64,000 nucleotides of DNA from Protonemura montana (lineage: Eukaryota; Arthropoda; Insecta; Plecoptera; Nemouridae). Position 1 is the first letter of the stretch. Every line of letters starts with the position of its first letter. The notes beneath the pieces are model-generated. The model did no database searches. It saw only the letters and a program-made list of their open reading frames with translations, and was not told the origin of the DNA. Location: assembly GCA_947568835.1 (NCBI GenBank), contig OX387608.1, positions 18,262,535 to 18,326,534 of the forward strand, in the 5' to 3' direction. Below, piece after piece: positions 8,801 to 16,689 of this stretch. Position numbers and translations under genes: made by a program.

Positions 8801-11438
8801 CGAAGCTCGTAGGATCGAGCCAGCGCGCAGGCTCTGAAGGTCACTCAACTCTAGTATCGGGTCTCCCACAGGGGCGGCTGGAAAAAAAGCAGGTGGCAAG
8901 CTTTAAACACAGTCGATGTCTTTTGTTTACGGTATAAACTCTTTCAGGATGGAATTTTTGTCCTAAAACAGACATCTGACGGGTGAAAGTAATGTACGTG
9001 AACCTTGACCTCATGGAGGTGCGCTGTGATTGGTCCAGAGCACTTTCCATGACATCTGGGTTTATCGTGATTACAACTTCATCCTCGTATTCATAACTAC
9101 TCAAGGCTAGCAGCACTTTCAGGTTTGCAGCCCACAAATGTTCAAACGCTCGAAGCTGGTTCCTTTAGTTGCTGGGTCCATGTCTTGATTGATTAGTTAA
9201 CAAGGCTTTAAGTATGAAAAGGATAATGAGGCTATGAGGCATTCACACCAAGCTAGCACCGGATTTCTCCTCTTCCTCCTAGGCTAGGTTGAACATCAAC
9301 CTACTATTCACCGACTTCATTTGACCATTGTTGCAAGGTATAGAGTTGTTAAACACCGTCGTCAAGCAAGACTAATGAAATCCTCAATACAGAGTGTAAG
9401 ACCAGTCAGTTTGGTAGTCAAGTTGTTATCACCATGGCAACGTACTGGAAATCACCATGAAAATCTGGAAACTGTCAGTGATTGGCTGCTCATATTTAAG
9501 TGTTGCGGTTAAACTTAAACACTGCCATGTGGATCTGGCTCCCATGGGGCAGAGGTTTACTTACACAAGACAACTACTATTGTTGACTGAGCAGTAAGTT
9601 TCTCGTCGCCACTGAGCTGCCGAGCCCACCAACTCCAAAGCCCTGCATCGCGCTGCTGCACGTTGGACAACAGGAAGCCACATTCCTGTTGGGCCAATCC
9701 ACGGCCATGTTGACGATATCGGTTTTTTGAGGTCGTCCCGTCCCGGTACAAGTGTCCGTCATCAGCAAGTGTATAGAGGTAACACACACCAAGTTCCACG
9801 GGAGACTTGAGCAGCACGGCCACGTCGGAGCCTGGAGCGACCACAATGCGACGCGGTGTCAGCAAGGTGGAAGCAAATGGGGAGTACCCCCCTGTGAAGA
9901 GATGGAGACAATCATTGGTCAACAAGACCACGGCCAGGTTGACAACTTCACAGATTTAACTTTAACTTCAATAAGAGTTGGGGCAAGTTTTTAAAATGTC
10001 CCAGTTTAAAACTAATTACAATGGCTTATTTATCTGGACATTGAAAAAAATCGTATTGATTAAAAATTATCCAAAAAAAGTGTTTAATCATGAAAAGATT
10101 GGCAAGTCTGCTAAAATTTAAGAAACTAACGTTCCAATTACCTTGGTAACAGAAAAAACAACAAATAGCTGTAAAAACTTGTTTCCAAACCCATGCGTTG
10201 TCAACAGTGAAACGAATCATCCCATCACATGCAACAAGTGGATCCTCCCGTCCCTTGCATTGTACAGCACTTACAAGCGAAGAACACCATCATCGCGGTC
10301 CCGCGACTCCAGCTGCCATCAGCAGCACGACCCAGGCACTCAACAAGGTGATCATTATAAAAGAATGGCTCCAGCAGAGTGACTCCACAATCTCCAGCGG
10401 ACAATCCTCTCCCGACGTAAGTCACCGTGAATCCATCGGATGATCTGTCTTTAAAAGATTGTTGGGGCGATTGCGAGCCGCGGCTAAAGTCTGCCACTTG
10501 GATTTTATTATTAGGGGACGGTAACCAGACTCGGCAGTCGATCAGGGGGTGTGGAAAGTTACACTGGACAGTGATGTTGTTTCTCATCTCAACCATCTGG
10601 AAAGGAGGCTGCACCACCGGCGTCACCAATCGCGTATCGAACGTGTCAGCGCTGATTTCTGCAATCAGAGCACAAGACCAGACTTTGAAAAACACACAGA
10701 GATTGCATTGCGTTCATTGAGTCAATAATATCATGGACCTATCATCTGCTGAATCAAACACAGATATGCTGTTGGTGGTTGCTACACACACATACACTTC
10801 ACACCAACGAACAAAACATCGAAACGGTACAAATAGAAGAAAATATATAAATAGAAGGGAAAGATATGGAAGGAAGAAATAATTACGAGGAAACATAAAA
10901 CTACGAGGATGATGAACGCAAAGAGAGAACAGAAGAGAGACAAAACAAAGAAGAAATTAAAATAACAGACGTAAAGATCACTAGTTTTACAAAGAAAATT
11001 TTAGAATTAAAATGGGAAGAATTAAGAATGCAAGTTAAATAACAAGATCAACTTGTAGGTATAAATCTTTTTGGGGATGAAATGCATGGAAGGCGATAGG
11101 AGATAGATTAGAGAAGACAAAGTTTAGAGGAACAAATAGACGTGAATTTAAATTGATAGGAAAGAAATGAGAAATGAAAGGGACATGGAGATTGTGGAAA
11201 GAGGTGTTGAAGAGTGGAATGGAATTAGTGGTATGGACGAATAAGGGGTGAAAAATGTAAAGAGTTTTAGGGAATTGATAAAGAATGTGATGTGAATTGA
11301 AGAATGGAAGGGGATATCGGTAGACACAGACTTAATTGTATGAATCTGTTTCGAATCAATATAAATAAACCAATCAGCTTGGAAATGTAACTCACGCCAT
11401 ACGGTGGCCAAGAGACAAACGAGGGCGCAGTAAAGCAT
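4822..11438 (-). CDS. secreted Ig-Ig-Ig-CCP serine protease, ModSP-like, altered activation pocket
   Basis: Eight exons (11438-11396, 10658-10275, 9891-9565, 8877-8548, 7711-7439, 6263-6102, 5742-5444, 5196-4822) join to 2193 bp, 730 residues, with every junction phase-consistent (phase 1 except the last, phase 0). Order: signal peptide (MLYCALVCLLATVW), three Ig-like domains (about 15-142, 143-251, 252-361), a Cys-rich CCP/sushi-like module (362-452) and an S1 protease domain (453-730). The triad is visible: H509 in AAHC, D567 in ESDIAVVQL, S668 in GGYSGGG. The domain resembles arthropod modular serine proteases, which start Toll and melanisation cascades, but those normally carry LDLa plus CCP modules rather than Ig domains. 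The residue before the catalytic Ser is Tyr instead of Asp, and the expected activation site reads LSVGGN instead of R-IVGG. Introns contain a LINE relic, a TTAA element and a SINE tail. The reaction is inferred; the protein may be inactive. Confidence 0.85.
5444..5742 (-). CDS. protease gene exon 7: catalytic His and Asp
   Basis: A 299-bp exon, phase 1 to 0, starting AAHCFWHEST (catalytic His) and holding YESDIAVVQLATPV (catalytic Asp). The Phe-Trp after AAHC is shared with ModSP-like proteases as I remember them. The acceptor CTGTTGCAG is strong and the donor is GTAAGT. Confidence 0.85.
5769..5804. repeat. (AAT)n microsatellite
   Basis: Twelve consecutive AAT/ATA triplets in the intron just upstream of protease exon 7. 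Confidence 0.95.
6102..6263 (-). CDS. protease gene exon 6: start of protease domain
   Basis: A 162-bp exon beginning DCGLRM, where the Cys probably pairs with the catalytic domain. It continues LSVGGNAAPTTEFPWHVAVF and ends ICGGSLITLDYFIS. The usual R|IVGG activation site is replaced by L-S-V-G-G: no Arg or Lys at P1, and Ser in place of Ile16. Cleavage after Leu by a chymotrypsin-like activity, or self-cleavage, is possible but unproven. Confidence 0.85.
6360..6963 (-). pseudogene. LINE 3' end relic inside the protease gene
   Basis: On the minus strand the translation includes RNCTKLRLNCFKDQAYLYLG, then IKLFNSLPDNV and DFLKFRR. This is the characteristic tail of CR1/Jockey-type reverse transcriptases (Leu-Arg, then Gly-Ile-Lys-Leu-Phe-Asn-x-Leu-Pro, then Phe-Lys/Arg). 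It is followed by several stops and a 3' tail ending in AATAAATATACAATACAATA. It is 5' truncated and lies in the same transcriptional orientation as the protease gene. Confidence 0.65.
6968..7388. mobile_element. 421-bp MITE with TTAA target duplication
   Basis: The ends are inverted repeats of about 40 bp starting AGGGGCATTTACC, continuing through CATAGATTTGAA with a few mismatches, and flanked on both sides by TTAA (6964-6967 and 7389-7392). TTAA duplications are typical of piggyBac and Kolobok elements. The interior is non-coding and holds a small GGGAGGGGATAGG tandem repeat (about 7110-7170). It sits in the intron between protease exons 5 and 6. Confidence 0.75.
7439..7711 (-). CDS. protease gene exon 5: CCP/sushi-like module
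   Basis: A 273-bp exon, phase 1-1. Cysteines occur in TTCVPAL, GCSALA, ASCTMKG, IDCGVAP, LACRQGYVP, TTCGDKKQWRP and LACEL. The stretch LACRQGYVP, then TTCGDKKQW, then LACEL is the usual second half of a CCP module (C-x-x-G-Y, C-x-x-x-x-x-W, C). The N-terminal part carries extra cysteines, as in the module preceding the protease domain of ModSP proteins. Confidence 0.75.
8221..8292. repeat. AT-rich imperfect palindrome
   Basis: Repeated CACATATGTGATATG and ATATATGATATATAT words form an imperfect palindrome of about 62 bp that could extrude as a cruciform. It lies in the intron between protease exons 4 and 5. Confidence 0.7.
8548..8877 (-). CDS. protease gene exon 4: Ig-like domain 3
   Basis: A 330-bp exon, phase 1-1, with acceptor TTTTTTCCAG and donor GTGAGT. 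It has the C2-type pattern ILRASCRAPPSAPPANLTWL, a Trp four residues after Ala-Asn, and MGKRLECRMDHAAL near the end, matching Cys-Trp-Cys spacing. It resembles the CD80-like C2 Ig domains of arthropod cell-surface proteins. Confidence 0.8.
9236..9362 (+). mobile_element. 3' fragment of the 5S-headed SINE
   Basis: Matches the 3' half of the SINE at 30131-30436: the segment around AGCACCGGATTTCTCCTC, CTAGGCTAGGTTGAACATCA, then CATTTGACCATTGTTG and GTTGTTAAACACC. The 5S-like head is missing. It lies in the intron between protease exons 3 and 4, antisense to the gene. Confidence 0.55.
9565..9891 (-). CDS. protease gene exon 3: Ig-like domain 2
   Basis: A 327-bp exon bounded by TTCACAG and GTAAGT, phase 1-1. 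The translation has a V-set-like layout: RRIVVAPGSDVAVLL near the start, GVCYLYTLADDGHLYRDG in the middle, and QQRDAGLWSWWA, the equivalent of the D-x-G-x-Y-x-C motif with Trp where Cys is usual. The canonical disulphide is therefore probably absent or re-paired. Confidence 0.7.
10275..10658 (-). CDS. protease gene exon 2: Ig-like domain 1
   Basis: A 384-bp exon with a good acceptor (CTGATTGCAG) and donor (GTAAGT), phase 1 at both ends, the usual phase for Ig modules. Cysteines in ITVQCNFPHP and HLVECLGRA fit the B- and F-strand positions of an Ig fold. Two extra cysteines (IDCRVWL and GDCGVTL) could form a second bridge. Confidence 0.75.
11396..11438 (-). CDS. protease gene exon 1: signal peptide
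   Basis: ATG at 11438-11436, then a hydrophobic stretch (LYCALVCLLATVW) typical of a secretory signal, ending in a GTGAGT donor (phase 1). An in-frame TTG lies eight codons upstream, but the ATG is the natural start and gives a compact signal peptide. Any 5' UTR exon lies above 11.46 kb. Confidence 0.75.
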
Positions 11439-12120
11439 GGCGGTGGCAGGACCTGGAACCAAACAGCATAACGTCAGTCTCCATGTGGCACTTGCTGGGC
11501 TTTATTTGCAAAGACAAGGATATATTTAGCTGGAAGATGGCTTCTCAGATTGCAAACAAATCTTGGTTGGCAAATGATAAGTAAAAAAACTAATCTCAGT
11601 TCGGTTGTAGTAAAAAAAAACTGTTTATTTTTAATTTTTAAAAGCATTATTATTTTCCAAACAAGTGTTAAGGTTCGGTAAAGTAGAAATGAGTCTAAAA
11701 ACTATAACAGTATTTTAGTGTGTCTATTTGCCACAGGGCAGCGTTGCAATCGCAGTTGATATTCTGTGACAACGCACCAATAAAGTGCTCCATGAATAAG
11801 TGTCATGGCAACCATTAGTGTTAGCACAAAACTGTGCTACAAAGTGAAATGGTATTGGTCAGTTTACAATTCAGTTATGTTGCTACGGTGACCACTGAAC
11901 TCTAATACGTTAACGGCATTTTTATCAAAATATGCTCTGAAGAAAATAATATTGCCAAAGATTTTCAAAACAGTGCAACGTTAAACACCACAAAATACAA
12001 AATCTAAGAAAAAAATTGATTTTGAAAAGTTAAGAATCGAAAATATAATTTAAGAAATAGGAAAATATATTCTGATTGTTTTTAAACTCATGTCTACTTG
12101 ATGTAAACTTAGCACTTGTT
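11439..12120. other. upstream flank of the protease gene
   Basis: No coding signal seen. AT-rich sequence between the first coding exon of the protease gene and the foldback repeat. Any promoter or 5' UTR of the protease gene should lie here, but I see no convincing TATA or initiator. Confidence 0.4.
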
Positions 12121-12535
12121 TTAACAAAAACTATTTCAACTTGGTTTTCAATGCTAAGTGAAGAACAACTAAATTTCCCAACGTTTCGTAACTTGTACCT
12201 GTTACTTTATTAAGGGTAAGAGCAGTCCTGACAATTTCCACACACATAATTAGTTAGTTAATAACTAAAAAACGCCAAAATGTGTTCGGAATTTTATTTC
12301 AAAAAATACAAATTACATTAGTCTTTGAGTTATTGACTCTGATTATTTTATTTAGATGCATTTAGGAAGCTTGAACTAGGTATTTTTTAATAATTTTATG
12401 TGGTTCTTTTGTTATTGGAAAATTGTCAGGACTGCTTTACCCTTGATAAAGTAACAGGTACAAGTTACAAAACGTTGGGAAATTTAGTTGTCCTTTACTT
12501 AGCATTGAAAACCCAGTTGAAATAGTTTTTGTTAA
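12121..12535. repeat. foldback repeat with about 120-bp inverted arms
   Basis: The left arm (about 12121-12242, starting TTAACAAAAACTATTTCAAC) is the inverse of the right arm (about 12412-12535, ending GTTGAAATAGTTTTTGTTAA), with roughly one mismatch per 12 bases, around an AT-rich spacer of about 170 bp. A fragment of one arm recurs at 28876-28968. Probably a non-autonomous DNA transposon; I could not fix a target duplication. Confidence 0.7.
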
Positions 12536-12789
12536 GGAAAATAAATTCTTGATAACTTACAGTTAACGCAGTTTGTGAACAGTGATGCTCGGATGACTCT
12601 GACGCTCTGGTATTAACACGGTGGTTTTTATTCTGTCCGAGACAAGCCATGGGTGGGGAAGATTTGGAGCCCCACTTGCGGTTTCAGGGTCGGGCCAAGC
12701 GGGTCACAGATAGCAAATAGGCTTTCCATAAAATATGCACATTTAATTAGAGATTAGACCCTGCTCATTACGAATAATTCAACTAAGTA

Positions 12790-13792
12790 TAATTTTTGTG
12801 CTGTAAAATTCAGTGGTGTTTTAGCTTGGCTTCATTATTGCCGTTGCTCAAGGGTCACTCTGGGTTATCAAGAGTCTGATGACGCAAGTATCACGATGTA
12901 ATCCTCGTGATTACATCGTGATACCAGATTGCATTCTTGCTGAGCCTGTACACAGGCCGAATTCCCGAACACAATGGTTAGCTACCCTGAACTTCATTAG
13001 CATAGGAATCACCGGTCACCTTTGACTTTCTAAACTCACATGCATTTAACGTCATAGCAGCTGAGAACCACTTTTAACGTGATGACCAGAGTTCACCAGG
13101 TGATCTCTTGTTAACTTAAGAAGGGTTGTTTTCAGATTCAACTTTCCAATGCACGTGTTCACACACGTGGTCGACTGCAGCCGAACACTTGCCAGTATAT
13201 TAAGTCCTATTTTTAATGGCAGACCAGCCAGAGTAGCCTAGATTCAACTCCTAGATTCAGTTCTGATTGGTATAAGTACACAGAACCTTCAATTTGCCAA
13301 TTTCCCAACAAGTCTAGTTTTCAACTAAAGTCTGATTTTAAACTGAGCAAGTGCGACGCTGCAAGAATCCATTCCCCTGGTGAGTTACTTGATAATAATA
13401 TATACTTGTAAAATCTCAGGTATAAATTCAGTGATTGTCTGTAACCACTTTTATACCTCTTTTCAATTCATTACCACTGTATCATTTACTAAACTTGTCA
13501 TCTGTTCCAATTTTTCATCGCCTATGTTTCTAAATAAAATCCATTGATAAATTCCACGGAACGTTTGTAAGTCACTGTAAAAATCGGGATACCGCCCGTC
13601 GAACCCTCGTATTGCTTTCCTCCGAACTTTTGGTTTTCATTGAAATATCAAAGGGAAAACCCATGATACAAGGATCTAAAAAACAGCAGAATTATCGTCT
13701 GTCGGGACTAAAGACTGTCTAGACTTTAGGTCTGGAAGGCCATGCAGATGTCACGCTATTGACGCAGGGAGTTCGCGGTCGACCGGGAAGCA
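12790..13792. repeat. about 200-bp interspersed repeat, interrupted copy
   Basis: The segments 12790-12888 and 13673-13792 together match 19121-19331 almost continuously (TTCAGTGGTGTTTT, then GGGTTATCAAGAGTCTGATG, then CTAAAAAACAGCAGAATTAT, then TAGGTCTGGAAGGCCATGCA). The copy here is split by the 780-bp insertion at 12889-13668. Confidence 0.85.
12889..13668 (+). mobile_element. 780-bp solo-LTR-like insertion with CAAG target duplication
   Basis: The boundaries are exact because the uninterrupted site exists at 19121-19331. CAAG is present once there and flanks this insertion on both sides (12885-12888 and 13669-13672). The ends are short inverted repeats (TATCACGATG and CATGATA). The first 35 bases form a hairpin with 14-bp perfect arms. 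The interior has TATA-like TATAAGTACACAGAACC near 13270 and AATAAA near 13533, the layout of a long terminal repeat. No open frame. A solo LTR of a Gypsy-type element (4-bp duplication) fits best; a non-autonomous DNA element is the alternative. Strand is taken from the TATA-AATAAA order. Confidence 0.7.
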
Positions 13793-14185
13793 GAGGTTAT
13801 CAAGGCGTCGAGATAACTAAGAGAGAAGTGTGATTAACACATTTGGACCCCTCAGAACCAGAGTGGAGTAAGTCACGTTTACCTCATTCCTAGAAATTTT
13901 GATGTAAAGTTAATTGAAAATTCTAAATTCTGAAGACTCACTCGAGAGTGGAAAACTTAACACTACGTTCATAAAAGTCAAACTTGCTTTGTGAAATAAA
14001 AAAATCACAATAATATACAATACCCTGAACAGGGCCAAGGGTCAAAATGGAATACACCACTATGGCACCGAGATAATGTAAGGAAGAAAATAATTATTGA
14101 CAAACACTGATATTACAATTTATAAATTTATTGATAATAATTAGAAATGTCCCCAAAAATTACTTTTAAACATGGAAACATGGTT

Positions 14186-16225
14186 TTATTCATCGTCAAC
14201 ATTGTCGTCGTCCGAAATATCGCACGGCACAGCGGCGTCTTCTTCCAGGCTTTGGTAAAATGGGTGATGGATCGGCGGTACATACTTTAAGAGATCTTTT
14301 AAATCTCTGAGTTGTAATGGATTGATGGGCCTGGCTGAAGCAAACAGATGATTCTCTTTGACACTTCCGATGTTGGACGGTCGTCCAGACACCTTTGGTT
14401 TGAAATCTACTTTAAAGAAGCACCCCATCTCACTGAAGTTGTACCGAAACTGCATTTCATATGGAGATCCGGCTTCAAACTTCATCCACTGAATCTTTAA
14501 CCACTGGACTGGTTCCAGTGTGCTGGTCTGCTTACGATTGACAAAGCACCGTTTTACTTTATCGGTCGAGAAAAAGTGCTGCTTTTCCATGACATGCACA
14601 ATGAAAGGATTTTTACGTTTACATTTTCGCACATGGTTGTACCAGTCCTCTGGAACATTGACACACGAAACATGTCTTCGCGCTGCTTCGATCACACCGA
14701 AGTCGGCATCATTCGGTAGGTAACTGTGCCCAGAAACCATGAATTTGTGTTCGATGACTGCAATATTTAGCTCCGGAGCCTGCAAGAGTTTTAGTAGCGT
14801 CGCCACCATATTGAAATTCCGGTTCTGGCCGGAGCAACAGTCGCTGTACATAACGATGTGTGTGTGCGTGGGCTTTAAATGCTCCATAAGGTGCCGGATG
14901 AGACAAGACGTTACTTCTTGCGAGCCACGTGACGCAGTACCTTCATGCCACATGTACATGCGGCCCACATTATCCGGGTAACTGTGGATCCCAAGGTTGT
15001 AAACCCAGAGCTGACGCTTATAATAGGCTTCCCCCACGCTGAGCTCAGGCACCGGTAACGTTTTTTCGAGATCGAACGTGAAAACATACTTCGTTTCATC
15101 CGCACTTTCCTTATCTTGGCGTAAATGGACCCGTGCAGCTTCCGCTTTCTGATGGTGAAGGTTCAATGTCGCCGTCATCTCTTCCCTTGTCTCTTGGCAA
15201 ACTTCAGCATCTATCTTATTTTTCATGGAGTCGCACGTTCGGCAGGTGTCTTTCTGGCGACTTTTAAAACTAAGATTAAAATTCTCATTGAAAATTTTAT
15301 CGTAGATAAATCTTGAAACTGGAGTTATACCTTTCTCCAGACAAAAATTATTTTTATAGCAATCGTACATGATAGTTGGTGTCAACGTAGGAGGCAGAAA
15401 TTTCTTCCTTGTTTGATTGCGTCAGTAATGGCTCTCATAAAATGGAAAGGAGTTGACATGGGCTTCGACAGCCTCAACATTCTCACGAGAAGTTTTATTA
15501 CTGGGAGGATGCTGTCCACGCTCGTCACTCCCAGGAGTGGTTTTGCCAAGGCATCTGGTTAAACGTCCGTCAGAAATGCTAAATGTACTCAAAAAAAATT
15601 GTTTGCACACTTTAACATCGACACCATCCGATTTCAAGTGATACCCGTAGGTCTTGGCCTTGGGAGCTCGTGTGTTTGCACGAGGTCGCTTTTGTTTTAT
15701 TGCATTAACCGTCACAATACCAACAAGAAAAGCATTTTGGGCCCTGAAATTAGATATTTTCCAGAAAGATTCGAAATGCTTGCGTCTTTCATCCTCTGGA
15801 CACTTTTTGTGGCATTCTGCTTTGCATTTACAAGGTACATGAACGAAGGTCTTTCCGTCAACTAATTTCTTTACAGTGGAAAGATAAGCTTTTCCTGAGT
15901 TACGGTTCGCTTTGCGTAGCGAACGCGCCCACGCAGCAGTGTTGCGCTTTCGCTTCCTTGATCTACGTTCCTCGGGTTCGGCGACAGCAGCAGGGTCCGC
16001 GACAGCAACAGGGTCCGCGACAGCAGCAGGGTCCGCGACAGCAGCAAGAGCCGCAACAGCAAAAGTGTCCTCGGCAGGAACGGTTTCCACGGCGCCTTCA
16101 TCGCCACTCGTGGCGGAGTCTGATGATGACGTTTCTTTCTCCCCTGGCTCAAAATCGGACCCGCTTGAATCACCTGTGTCTTCAAATTCCACCACAGCAT
16201 TCAAGATGTCTTCGTCAGTCAACAT
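14186..16225 (-). pseudogene. DUF7869-like putative transposase, one in-frame TGA
   Basis: One continuous frame of 680 codons broken by a single TGA at 15424-15422. N-terminal part (267 residues): acidic head, Ala-Asp-Pro-Val low-complexity tract, basic stretch RRSRKRKRN, then a Cys-rich motif (PCKCKAECHKKC) and FESFWKI. C-terminal part: Cys pair DTCRTCDSMK, VFTFDLEK, VMYSDCCSGQNRN, then SGHSYLPNDADFGVIE, an acidic tail and a stop at 14186. Asp in FDLE, Asp in YSDCC and Asp/Glu in NDADFGVIE are spaced like the acidic triad of an RNase H-fold DDE/D nuclease. Proteins with these motifs are common in invertebrates and usually uncharacterised. The inverted repeats around this copy suggest a transposase. 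Apart from the stop codon the frame is intact, so the break looks recent. Confidence 0.8.
15422..15424 (-). other. in-frame TGA splitting the putative transposase
   Basis: The frame reads ESHY-TGA-RNQTRKKFLPP, and the frame on both sides is the same. A CGA-to-TGA change (CpG decay) is the simplest origin. The next bases (CGC) do not match the TGA-CTA readthrough context. Confidence 0.85.
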
Positions 16226-16689
16226 TTTATTATTTCGTTGTTATCTGCAGACAAAATTCGGACAGACACAATATTAGATCTTGCAAAAGTAATACATAAC
16301 CAAACTTTTTTTTTGAAGTTTCCCTTTAGAGCATTATTTTTTACTTACAGCTTCGCAAGTTAAGCAAATATAGTAAAGAGAACACTATTTAGTAATACCA
16401 CCATAATATAACCCATAAGATAACGCATAATAACCGTGGTTACTCACCATAACAGTCTTTTCTTGATCTTGCTGTCACTTTACATTGACTTGCACCACTT
16501 TTGCACTAAGAAAATGATCAGTAAAATAAACCAGTCGTGTTGGTGATGCATTCTAGTAGCCAAAAGATGAACCTATGACTTGCACCACTCTGACACAGAC
16601 ATATTGCGATATTTGAAAGGTAATTGAATGCAGCTTCTCCAAAGTTATATTTCGTGACTTACACCACTCTGGTTCTGAGGGGTCCATTT

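Larger units (their letters stand above)
13845..16685 (-). mobile_element. 2.84-kb TIR element carrying a DUF7869-like protein
   Basis: Terminal inverted repeats of about 33 bp begin GGACCCCTCAGAACCAGAGT and continue to GTAAGTCACG with one mismatch, at 13845 and (inverted) at 16685. Both ends are flanked by ATTT (13841-13844, 16686-16689), a 4-bp target duplication. Near the right end the word GACTTRCACCACT occurs three times in the same orientation (16487, 16577, 16656), like subterminal transposase-binding repeats. The only coding content is the interrupted protein at 14186-16225. I know of no named transposon superfamily with this combination. Confidence 0.85.
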
